Assembly (NCBI GenBank): GCA_017528345.1
Contig: JAFXOX010000009.1
Coordinates: forward strand, 1-64,000
Direction: 5' to 3'
DNA length: 64,000 nt
DNA from: Desulfovibrio sp.
GTDB lineage: Bacteria > Desulfobacterota > Desulfovibrionia > Desulfovibrionales > Desulfovibrionaceae
The position numbers were made by a program, and so were the translations under genes. This document shows positions 45,501-53,042 of this stretch, one piece after another; position 1 is the stretch's first letter; each line of letters opens with the position of its first letter. The notes under the pieces are model-generated. The model searched no databases, was not told the origin of the DNA, and worked only from the letters and a program-made list of their open reading frames with translations.

Positions 45501-46776
45501 AACCATGCGTGAAAAACGTGTCGCTATCTGCCACAGCCCCGAGGAGGCCACACAGGGACCGCCGCCTTTTACCGAAGCCATGCGCGAAACCCATACACTG
45601 CTCATTCCGCAGATGTCGCCCATTCACTTTGCCTTTGCTGAAGCCATCTTTCAGGGCTCAGGCTATCATGCTGCCCTTTTGCCCACAGTGGATCGGGAAG
45701 CCATTGAGCTTGGTCTGCGCTATGTCAATAACGATGCCTGTTATCCGGCTATTGTGGTCATCGGGCAACTTTTACAGGCTGTGCAGAGCGGACGCTGGGA
45801 TACGCAGAAAATCGCCCTCGTTATCTCTCAGACCGGTGGTGGATGTCGCGCCACCAATTACGCAAGCCTTCTGCGCAAAGCCATGGTTGATGCGGGCCTT
45901 GGACATATCCCCATCCTTTCCTTTGCCACAGGTATTCAGGGGCCTGGCATTCGCATGACGCGGGCCATGCTCTTTCGCATGATTATGGCAGGCCACTATG
46001 GTGATGCCTTGGCACGTATGATTAACAGGATCAGACCCTATGAATGGGAAAGGGGAAGCGTGCAGCGTTTGACGGAGAAGTGGATTGAGCGGGCAAAAGC
46101 CAATATTCTCACTGGCAATGTGCTGAAGTTTGAATGGAATATGCTCTGTATGATCCGCGATTTTGACCGTCTGCCGGTGACAGAGGAAAAGCGCAGGGAA
46201 CGAGTGGGGATTGTGGGAGAAATATTGCTCAAATACCATCCCGATGCCAATAATCATGCCACCGAGGTCATTGAGGCTGAGGGTGGGGAAGTCGTTTCCA
46301 CAGATGTCATGGATTTTGCCATGTACTGTCTTTACGATGATATTTTCAATTACCGCCATCTGGCCGGACGCAGACGTGACGCGAGAATGGCCATGCTGGG
46401 TATTGCCTTTCTTGAGGCAACGAGACTTGGCACTCGTCTCGCCTTTGCGACGAGCAAACGCTTTTATGCGCCTTCGAGTTTCCGCAGTTTGCGTAAAAAA
46501 ACAAGAAATCTCATTTCCCTTGGGCAGCAGTCAGGAGAAGGCTGGCTTTTGGGAGCGGAAATGGTGCGCATGTTGGAAAATGGCGTAAAAAATATTCTCT
46601 GTGTGCAGCCCTTTGGCTGTTTGCCCAACCACGTGGTCGCCAAGGGGCTGATGGGAGAGCTGAAACGCCGTTATCCCAATGCCAATTTTATTGCCCTTGA
46701 CTACGATCCGGGTGCCAGTGAGGTCAACCAGATCAACCGCATCAAACTTTTGATGCGGTCAGGCCAGCTTAAGTGA
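42583..46776 (+). CDS. giant acyl-CoA dehydratase activase (BadF/HgdC-type ASKHA ATPase)
   Basis: 1397 aa. Two tandem ASKHA ATPase domains: first GLDIGSTTVKAVVLD (residues 7-21) with ETCAGGTGAFIDQ (near 123-135); second GFDSGSTTIKACLIND (near 324) with EACSSGCGSFIEN (near 445) and GGQDIKCL. The cysteines of both can form the bridging 4Fe-4S cluster typical of 2-hydroxyglutaryl-CoA dehydratase activators, which push low-potential electrons at ATP cost. A DUF2229-type region and D-component-like segment (with PCVPRES and C/S-rich loops) fill the last 750 residues. The substrate dehydratase is not in the window. GAGG ribosome site, operon with the methyltransferase. Confidence 0.85.
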   Translation: MSPHCSLGLDIGSTTVKAVVLDSAGDVLFRQYTRHFSDVRATAIALLEEISAKLGESSVVLCVTGSGGIALAEELGVSFLQEVLASHLAISHFIPDADVVIELGGEDAKLTYLTGGVEQRMNETCAGGTGAFIDQMGAFVGTDAQGLDELASHSQTIYPIASRCGVFAKMDILPLLNEGCAKEDVAASILQAVVNQTISGLAHGRKITGKVIFLGGPLTFLPYLGKLFCATLTDMQSAVFPEYGQYFVAHGAALQAASEKSRARKMADYLKVLRAKPESSSTGRLPPLFANAMERAKFDARHNKNGLSVKWLEDARGRAWLGFDSGSTTIKACLINDDGELLYTYYASNRGDPLRIALKILEEIYARKSPDLVIAGSGATGYGSALLSNALRLDVDEVETIAHYTAAAFFDACVSFVLDIGGQDIKCLRIANDAIDRISLNEACSSGCGSFIENFADSLHIPLKDFVEAALTAENPVDLGTRCTVFMNSKVKQAQKEGISLGDIAAGLSYSVIRNACYKVMKIANLSELGEHVVAQGGAFANDALLRCLELELGKNVVRPAIPGLMGALGVALLARRRHEKGKTSTLLGREELANFKVKTKVTRCRHCSNHCLLTISTFPGGRHFMSGNRCDRGAQVQVSHKANMYQWKYERLFSYKPLEQPSRGTIGIPRVLNIYENYPLWFTLLTRLGFRVVLSSPSSKALYYKGYATIPSQTVCYPAKLAHGHVLDLLEQGIKTIFFPCVPRESASASQSTGAFNCPVVAGYPELLRNNIQELKASDVTYLCPFLPLSAEKLAHRLHEVPFFADFAQSELDAAVTAGFQELERFHADVRQKGAEILADLDKHGEQGIILTGHPYHVDPEVHHGIAEFITSCGMAVLTEDAVAQVQPIPQGLRVVNQWAYHSRLYQAGAFAVGRSNLAVLQIFSFGCGLDAITSDQLEEIVSGAGHLYAQIKLDEGTNLGAARIRIRSLLATMREKRVAICHSPEEATQGPPPFTEAMRETHTLLIPQMSPIHFAFAEAIFQGSGYHAALLPTVDREAIELGLRYVNNDACYPAIVVIGQLLQAVQSGRWDTQKIALVISQTGGGCRATNYASLLRKAMVDAGLGHIPILSFATGIQGPGIRMTRAMLFRMIMAGHYGDALARMINRIRPYEWERGSVQRLTEKWIERAKANILTGNVLKFEWNMLCMIRDFDRLPVTEEKRRERVGIVGEILLKYHPDANNHATEVIEAEGGEVVSTDVMDFAMYCLYDDIFNYRHLAGRRRDARMAMLGIAFLEATRLGTRLAFATSKRFYAPSSFRSLRKKTRNLISLGQQSGEGWLLGAEMVRMLENGVKNILCVQPFGCLPNHVVAKGLMGELKRRYPNANFIALDYDPGASEVNQINRIKLLMRSGQLK

Positions 46777-47749
46777 AGTTTGGCTCTTTCTCGTTGACAA
46801 TCTGAAAAGCCTTCATGGCTTTGACGGTGCCGGCAATACCCTGATATTTCTCCACCCCTTCTACGGTACAGATGAGCATATCCTCGATATCGGTATTGAG
46901 GACAATGACGTCTCCCACCTGCATACGCAGCAGCTGATTGCCCGTGATGGTTGTGGTGCCGAATTTGACCACAAGCTCCACGGGTGTTTCCATGAGTCGT
47001 TCCTTGAGGCGGTTCATCCATGCATGGTCCACTTCCAGGCGTTCAGTTTGAAAGCTCGCATGCAGCTTGCCGCGGATAGGCTCAATGGTAGCATAGGGAA
47101 GGCAGATGATCATGGATCCAAGGGATGTTTCCAGCTCTACTTCGAAGCTGATGATCACCACCACGTCACTTGGTGGTACAATGGTGGCAAACTGGGGGTT
47201 GATTTCACTGCGCACGAGTTCGAGTTTGACATCATGCACAGGCCGCCATGATTCTTCCATATTTTCCAGGGCGATTTTGACGATGCGGTTGACGACCGCC
47301 TGCTCAATGCGTGTGAATTCTCGGCCTTCCACTTTGGGCTGACTGCCAGCGCCGCCGAAGACATTTTCCACCAGGGCAAAAACGAGGCGTGAATCGACAA
47401 TCATCAGGGCATTGCCGCGCAGAGGATCCATCTTGAAGATATTGATGGAGGTCGGCACTGGCAGTGAACGCATGAAATCGCCGAATTTGGTCATGTCAAT
47501 GGAGATGGGATTGAGCTCGACGCGTTTGCGCACGGCGTTGGAGAGCGCATTGGTGCAGAGACGGGCAAAACGGTCATTCACGATTTCCAAAACCGGCATA
47601 CGGCCGCGGATGATTCGATCCTGGTTGGTCAGGTCAAAAGGCACAATGCCATCGGGATCTTCCGTGATCTCCGGTTCGCTTTCAATCTCTCCGCCTGAAA
47701 GCCCTCTAAGCAGGGCGTCCACTTCATCTTGTGCCAGAACCTTGTTCAT
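46769..47749 (-). CDS. fliM: flagellar motor switch protein FliM
   Basis: 326 aa. C-ring protein that binds CheY-P through its N-terminus and forms the switch ring. The N-terminal EIDALL-type peptide is LAQDEVDALLRGLSGG (residues 4-19), then the middle CheC-like domain and LMETPVELVVKFGTTTITGNQLLRMQVGDVIVLN, the FliN-like SpoA domain, at the end. Complete length. Its last 8 nt overlap the convergent activase gene. Other flagellar genes are not visible nearby except FlhG. Confidence 0.95.
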   Translation of the reverse strand: MNKVLAQDEVDALLRGLSGGEIESEPEITEDPDGIVPFDLTNQDRIIRGRMPVLEIVNDRFARLCTNALSNAVRKRVELNPISIDMTKFGDFMRSLPVPTSINIFKMDPLRGNALMIVDSRLVFALVENVFGGAGSQPKVEGREFTRIEQAVVNRIVKIALENMEESWRPVHDVKLELVRSEINPQFATIVPPSDVVVIISFEVELETSLGSMIICLPYATIEPIRGKLHASFQTERLEVDHAWMNRLKERLMETPVELVVKFGTTTITGNQLLRMQVGDVIVLNTDIEDMLICTVEGVEKYQGIAGTVKAMKAFQIVNEKEPNFT

Positions 47750-47909
47750 CTGTTTTTTCGGCGTCCCTAGGGTAAACGCCGCCTCCGTTGTTTCGCGGTA
47801 TGTGTCTTCTGCAAACTAAGAACGGCCGTACAGCCAAAAACTTGCGGGCAAAAAATACAAAAGACTGACAAGCTAGGCAAGAGCACAGAGCCCTTGCCAA
47901 GGACAAAGC

Positions 47910-49508
47910 ATGCGTTGCCAAGTGTCTGTGGTTGGCGAAAACGAGGAATCGCGCAGCGTCATCCTTGAGGGAGAGGCATCTGAGCCCTTGTCTCGGCTGC
48001 TCTGGCTTTCAGCCGGGCTTGCTCCTCAGGCGCTGTGCACAGGTCTCGGCCTGTGCGGACGTTGTCGCCTGCGTTTTCTGGGGCGAGCCGTGCCCTGGAC
48101 AGGGGCAGAAACAGCGGTCTTTTCTGAAGAAGAACTCGCTCAAGGCTGGCGTCTGAGCTGCCGGCATACCCTTGGGGAACTTCAGGAACTTCACGCATCT
48201 CCGTTTTTTTTTCTGCCAGGAAATTGCTTCGAGCGGGCTTGTGCCACACACACAGATTCCCTGCCACAGAGAGACCTGCTTCTGGCCCTTGATCTTGGGA
48301 CAACTTCGGTGTGCTGGCAGCTTGTGACGACAAACGGGGATGTGCAGGCAAGCAATCACTTTCTTAATCCTCAAGCCTGCGTTGGCAGTGATGTGATCAG
48401 CCGTCTAGCCTATGCGCAGGTGCCTGTCAAAAGAAAGCAGCTGGCGGAACTGGTACGTGAAGCCATTGTGCAGGATGTCTCCCGCTATACCCGTTTCTCA
48501 GAGATTCGCCTGCTCTGTCTGGCAGCAAATACGGCCATGGCTGAAATTTTTCTGGACAGTGATGTCCGTGGTTTGGCCTCTGCGCCCTACAGACTCGTCC
48601 ACAGAGGCCATGAATACCTGCATCTGCAGAAATTTCCTCCAGTCTATCTGCCACCACTGCCAGGACCTTTTTTGGGGAGCGACGTAAGTGCCGGTCTTGC
48701 GGAAATGCTTGCCCGAGATCTGCCTAAACCTTGGCTTCTTGTGGATCTGGGAACAAATGCCGAATTTGCCTTGATGACAGATGAGCTGTATTTGGCAAGT
48801 GTACCCATGGGACCAGCTGTGGAAGGCATCGGCATGCGCTGTGGACAATTGGCCGGCGAGGATGTCATCACAGCTTTTACTCTGGGCCCCTCAGGTCTTG
48901 TTGGTCAATGCACTCAGCAAAGTCTGGCGCCTTCCGGCATCAGTGCTACAGGGTATTTTTCGCTGTTGTCACAGCTTGTACGGGTAAAGCTTGTCGATGC
49001 CTCGGGCCATTTTCTGAGGGGGCAGGCCATGCCCGTTCTTTCCAAAATCAGTGCGAAAGTGAGCCCATATCACGGTGTTGAACGTCTTGATCTTGGCAGC
49101 GGTCTCTTTCTTGAGGCCCGTGATGTGGAAGAACTGCTCAAAGTAAAAGCCGCTTTCGCCACAGCTCTGCATTTTCTCCTTAAAGCCGCCGGTTTGCAAG
49201 CAAGACAGTTGAGCAAGATTTTTCTCGCAGGCGCCCTGGGAGAACACGTGCAGCCCAAGGATCTTGAAACGCTTGGTTTTTTCCCTCAGGGTCTTGCCGA
49301 GAAAATCGTGCCCTGCGGCAATAGCGCACTCATGGGGGCCGCACGCCTTGCTGTGTCGATGCCTTTACGGGATGCGCTTTTTGCTCTTTGCCAAGGGGCA
49401 CACGTGCTTACCTTGACCGATGAAGCTGATTTTCAGCAGTCTTTTTTTGCGGCCATGCACTTTGGGGCTGACGAACCTCAATGTTATCCATATATTAAAA
49501 AGTTGTGA
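47910..49508 (+). CDS. RACo-like 2Fe-2S ferredoxin-ASKHA activator
   Basis: 532 aa. An N-terminal plant-type ferredoxin domain: CTGLGLCGRCRLRFLG (residues about 43-58) plus LSCRHT near 85, giving C-x5-C-x2-C ... C ligands; then an ASKHA ATPase (DUF4445 family), LALDLGTTSVCWQLV near 128 and LVDLGTNAEFAL near 278, with GAALGEHVQPKDL-type motif FLAGALGEHV near 436. These proteins reductively activate corrinoid or similar enzymes with ATP. AAGGA ribosome site. Partner corrinoid protein is not seen. The two ASKHA activators of the window, this one and 42583-46776, flank fliM. Confidence 0.85.
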   Translation: MRCQVSVVGENEESRSVILEGEASEPLSRLLWLSAGLAPQALCTGLGLCGRCRLRFLGRAVPWTGAETAVFSEEELAQGWRLSCRHTLGELQELHASPFFFLPGNCFERACATHTDSLPQRDLLLALDLGTTSVCWQLVTTNGDVQASNHFLNPQACVGSDVISRLAYAQVPVKRKQLAELVREAIVQDVSRYTRFSEIRLLCLAANTAMAEIFLDSDVRGLASAPYRLVHRGHEYLHLQKFPPVYLPPLPGPFLGSDVSAGLAEMLARDLPKPWLLVDLGTNAEFALMTDELYLASVPMGPAVEGIGMRCGQLAGEDVITAFTLGPSGLVGQCTQQSLAPSGISATGYFSLLSQLVRVKLVDASGHFLRGQAMPVLSKISAKVSPYHGVERLDLGSGLFLEARDVEELLKVKAAFATALHFLLKAAGLQARQLSKIFLAGALGEHVQPKDLETLGFFPQGLAEKIVPCGNSALMGAARLAVSMPLRDALFALCQGAHVLTLTDEADFQQSFFAAMHFGADEPQCYPYIKKL

Positions 49509-49567
49509 GAATCCCTCAAAAAAATATACCATTTGGCAGCTCAAGAGTGCGCAGCGAGGCCAGGGCA

Positions 49568-50902
49568 ATGGCAAAAAAACAGACAATGATGAAAAAATCG
49601 ATAGGGAAGACTGGCCAGCCCAAGGCTTGCGCCTTTTCCTGGAAGGTAACTTCTTCCCTGTTTGCCGAGAAGATGGATTCGGTAGCGGCGGATATGAAAG
49701 ATCTGGAGAACGTGCTTCACGCTGTACGTCCCCTCTCCCCTCACCACAAAAAGACTCTTGCCGAAGATGTTTTTCATCTTTCACGCCTGCTCACGGAGCA
49801 GCGCAGAGAGATGGCTCAACCCTACTGGAGCAGCCCCCGGTTTATCAGTGCCTATCTGTACTACTTTATGCCCTGGAATCTTTTGCGTCTTGCGCGCATG
49901 TTGAGCACAATGACATTGCCAAAGCCAGACGGCAAACAGACGCTTCTGCTTGATCTCGGCTCAGGCCCTGCAACGCTTCCCTTGGCCCTAGCCCTGGCCA
50001 AGCCTGACTTTCGCGAATTGCCTCTGCATATTGTCTGTCAGGACAAATCCCAGCAGATTCTGGGTATTGGCAGGGACCTCCTTGAGGCAATGGTACCTAA
50101 CTGGAAAGTGACGCTTTTGCCATGTTCCATGGCACAGGTCAAAGCACAATATTCAGCCAAAGTGGGCCATGAACGGCCATTTCTCGTGACTCAGGCAAAT
50201 CTCCTCAACGAGCTTGTCATCCGCAGGAATAGGCATCAGGGCACAAGAGATGAAAGTCCACTTTCGGAGGATGCCTGGGAACAGGAAGAAAATGTCTCCT
50301 TTTTTGAGCAGAGACTTGAGAGCTTTCTTCGTCATGTTGATAGCCTTTTTGGCGAAACCCCTTTGCACCTCCTGTGTTTTGAGCCAGGCACACGTCTTGG
50401 CGGCAAAATCATCATGCATCTTCGTGAAAAAGCCCGATCTCTTGGTTTTGCCGTGGATTGCCCCTGCACGCACCATAAGCCTTGCCCACTGATGCAAGGT
50501 AAAATGCGGCGCTCGTGGTGCCATTTCACCTGTAAGACGCACTCTGTTCCGGAATGGCTGGCAGATATCAGCCGCAAAGCCTGTTTGAGCAAGGACACGC
50601 TCTCTCTTGCCCCGCTTTTTTTGCATAAAAGGAGTAAAAAAACGACCTTGACCGATACAGCCCGTATTATTTCCGCGCCCTTTTCAGTCCCTGGCATTGC
50701 GGGTTACGCCAGGTATGCCTGCAGTGCCCATGGGCTTCTGCTTGTGGAAGATAACAAAAGCCTCGTAAGCGGAGCTACCATAAAGCTGCCTAAAGAGCTT
50801 GGCAGGGAAAAGGATGCCAAAAGTGGCGCTATTATTGTTCGTTCAGCCGCTTTTGGGCATACGCAGACAAACAAAGTCGGCCAAGCCGCCTCAAAGAACT
50901 GA
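49568..50902 (+). CDS. Rsm22-like small-subunit methyltransferase
   Basis: About 444 aa. The GTG at 49505 gives an upstream GTGA overlap with the RACo-like gene; the ATG at 49568 has GAGG at a proper distance, so it is preferred. Family Rsm22 (PF09243), putative SAM methyltransferase of mitochondrial and bacterial ribosomes. SAM loop is LLLDLGSGPATLPLA (near 120-135), with FEPGTRLGGKIIMHLREKA and a cysteine cluster CPCTHHKPCPLM plus WCHFTC, thought to bind an Fe-S cluster. Stop and start of the next gene overlap by one base. Confidence 0.78.
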   Translation: MAKKQTMMKKSIGKTGQPKACAFSWKVTSSLFAEKMDSVAADMKDLENVLHAVRPLSPHHKKTLAEDVFHLSRLLTEQRREMAQPYWSSPRFISAYLYYFMPWNLLRLARMLSTMTLPKPDGKQTLLLDLGSGPATLPLALALAKPDFRELPLHIVCQDKSQQILGIGRDLLEAMVPNWKVTLLPCSMAQVKAQYSAKVGHERPFLVTQANLLNELVIRRNRHQGTRDESPLSEDAWEQEENVSFFEQRLESFLRHVDSLFGETPLHLLCFEPGTRLGGKIIMHLREKARSLGFAVDCPCTHHKPCPLMQGKMRRSWCHFTCKTHSVPEWLADISRKACLSKDTLSLAPLFLHKRSKKTTLTDTARIISAPFSVPGIAGYARYACSAHGLLLVEDNKSLVSGATIKLPKELGREKDAKSGAIIVRSAAFGHTQTNKVGQAASKN

Positions 50903-51393
50903 TGCGCTGGCCAACACATCAAGTGTTTGGCCTTGGCGTAGGTCTTCTGGCCAGACTCTCTCCTTTTGGCCTGGTCTTGGTCCTTGTGGGTGCAATCCTG
51001 CCGGATCTCCTGGATCAGTGCTGGGCAGCTTTACGAGCAGGTTCACGGGCGTCTCAACAAAAACTATTTGCGCGCATGCATCGAGGCATCAGTCATTGGT
51101 TTGGCCTGTGGCTTATGCCTCTTTTTTTTGTCCGAGAGCTCCCTGTGTGGAGCGTAGAGGCTTTTCAGGCTCTTTGTTTGGGCGCTCTCACACATCTTCT
51201 GCTTGATGCCCTCACTCCCATGGGGATCCCGCTTTTGCCTTTGCTGTCCAAACCCCGTCTGGCTTGTCCTCTCTGCCGTACAGGCTCATGGACAGAAGGC
51301 GTTATTTTTCTGCTTCTCTGTTTTGGTCTGGTTTTGCTGCTTGTCCAGCATTTTGCAGCATGGCCTTTGCCGACTATTTCTTGGCGTTTTTGA
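50902..51393 (+). CDS. YdjM-like membrane metal-dependent hydrolase
   Basis: 163 aa. Integral membrane protein with several helices and conserved metal-ligand polar blocks: THQVFGLGVGLL (residues 5-16), GAILPDLLD (near 30), MHRGISHWF (near 58-66) and LTHLLLDALTPMGIPLLP (near 95-112), the pattern of PF04307 / YdjM family, a lipid or envelope-linked hydrolase. Start overlaps the stop of the preceding gene by one base. The 3' end overlaps the convergent murJ by 20 nt. Confidence 0.82.
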   Translation: MRWPTHQVFGLGVGLLARLSPFGLVLVLVGAILPDLLDQCWAALRAGSRASQQKLFARMHRGISHWFGLWLMPLFFVRELPVWSVEAFQALCLGALTHLLLDALTPMGIPLLPLLSKPRLACPLCRTGSWTEGVIFLLLCFGLVLLLVQHFAAWPLPTISWRF

Positions 51394-52993
51394 GGTGAAA
51401 GCTAGGCAGGCGTCTTGCCAACGCCTTACGCAGATCTGGTACCAGGAAAAGGGCTGGAGGAACAAAAAGCAGCAGGAAGAGGTTGCCCTGCAGCATAAGG
51501 ATAACAAAGGCCTTGAGCAAAGGAAAAAACGTGAGGTTTTCCTGAAGCCAGGGGAGACTTTGTAACGCGAGATAGGTGGATGGTATGGCAAGGGTGAGAA
51601 GGATGCCTGCAAGCCTGCCAAGGCCGGAGAGTGCATCATTACCATAGCGGTGCACCCAGATGAACATAAGCCAGAGGACATAGGCACTGACACTGATGGA
51701 GCTTGTCAGGGCAATGGCCCAGGCGCCGATCCTGGAGCTGAGGAAATAATAGACCGGCACAGCCACGCAGGTCACAATGGTGCCTGTGACGGCCGGAGTT
51801 ATGGTGTCAGATCTGGCATAGAAAGCGCGTACGAGCACCATATAGAGCATTGTCAAGGGAACTGCGAGCAGCATGATTTGCAGAAGTGGCACACAGGCCA
51901 GTGTTTCTGCCTGACCGAAGCGTCCCCCCTGAAAGATCAGCGTAATCACCGACCAGGCACAGGCCAAAAGACCAAAACTGCAGGGAATAATCAGGCATAG
52001 CCCCATACGCAGGGCTTTGTTGAGCGTAGCCGCAAATTCTTCGTTTTTGCCTTGGGTGAGCAGAGCCACGAGAAAGGGGTAGGAGGCTACAGCTGCAGCC
52101 TGGCCTACAAGGCCAATGGGAACCTGGGCTATGCGGCGAGCATAGTTGAGAAGGCTGACAATGCCTTCGCCCAACATACTGCCAAAAATGCGCAGAAACT
52201 GCTCATCAAGCATGATAATGGTCTGGCCGAGCATTAAGGGCAGGGCAATGATGAGAAAACGTTTCAGCAGAGGATGGGAAAAGCAGATTTGTATGGGCAT
52301 TTCTCTTTGGCGCGCCGTAACAAGCGGTACAAGAAAAGCGCCGAGAAAGGCTCCAAGGGTGACTCCCAGACAATAGCCCGTCATGCCTACTTTCTGGCTC
52401 ATCGCTTGAAAGGTGGCGTTGGGATTGAAGAGTAGAAGTATGGCCGGAAGAAGCAGTCCTCCCAAAATAATGCAGCCATTGTAGATGAGAGGACTTAGGG
52501 CTGGCACGCGAAATTGGCGCCTGAGAAAGAGCAGGGCCGTAAAACAGGCGCCTGTCAGGAAAAAGAATTGGGCTGGCAAAATCAGACGCATGAAGAAGGC
52601 AAGGCGCAGTTTCTGTTGAGAGCTAAAGCCTGGAGCCACAATGTCAGCAAGAGGCACGGCCAGGAGCATACTAAGGATTGTCAAAAGCAGAGCGGCCAAG
52701 CTTATCCAGCACAATACACAGGAAAAGAAGCGCCAGGCATCCTTCGGATCTTCCTGAAAGCTGCGACTGAGCAGGGGAATGATCGTAATGGACATAAAAC
52801 CGCCGGCCAGAAGGTAGTTAATGCAGTCTGGGACCACAAAGGCCGCAAAATACATGTCCGCTTCATGACCTGCGCCAAATTGCCAGGAAATGACTTTATC
52901 GCGAATCAAACCCATCAGGCGGGAGAGAAGATTGCTGGCGGCAAGGAGTAGGGCTGCTACGCCAAGTCGCTGTGAAGAACTGAGCAGAGACAT
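51374..52993 (-). CDS. murJ: lipid II flippase MurJ
   Basis: 539 aa from ATG 52993, about 14 membrane helices, MATE-like. SNLLSRLMGLIRDKVISWQFGAG near the N-terminus gives the MurJ R-G/Y segment, and later FLRIFGSMLGEGIVSLLNYARRIAQVPIGLVGQA and the arginine/acid central cavity residues match. It flips lipid-linked peptidoglycan precursors across the inner membrane. A longer frame reaches back to 53128 into the neighbouring gene and is not accepted. No Shine-Dalgarno visible. Overlaps the YdjM-like gene (convergent). Confidence 0.9.
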   Translation of the reverse strand: MSLLSSSQRLGVAALLLAASNLLSRLMGLIRDKVISWQFGAGHEADMYFAAFVVPDCINYLLAGGFMSITIIPLLSRSFQEDPKDAWRFFSCVLCWISLAALLLTILSMLLAVPLADIVAPGFSSQQKLRLAFFMRLILPAQFFFLTGACFTALLFLRRQFRVPALSPLIYNGCIILGGLLLPAILLLFNPNATFQAMSQKVGMTGYCLGVTLGAFLGAFLVPLVTARQREMPIQICFSHPLLKRFLIIALPLMLGQTIIMLDEQFLRIFGSMLGEGIVSLLNYARRIAQVPIGLVGQAAAVASYPFLVALLTQGKNEEFAATLNKALRMGLCLIIPCSFGLLACAWSVITLIFQGGRFGQAETLACVPLLQIMLLAVPLTMLYMVLVRAFYARSDTITPAVTGTIVTCVAVPVYYFLSSRIGAWAIALTSSISVSAYVLWLMFIWVHRYGNDALSGLGRLAGILLTLAIPSTYLALQSLPWLQENLTFFPLLKAFVILMLQGNLFLLLFVPPALFLVPDLRKALARRLPSFHLKNAKK

Positions 52994-53042
52994 GATGATC
53001 AGCGCAAAAAGACGCTGCCTCCTTGATTGGGCTTGAGAGATG

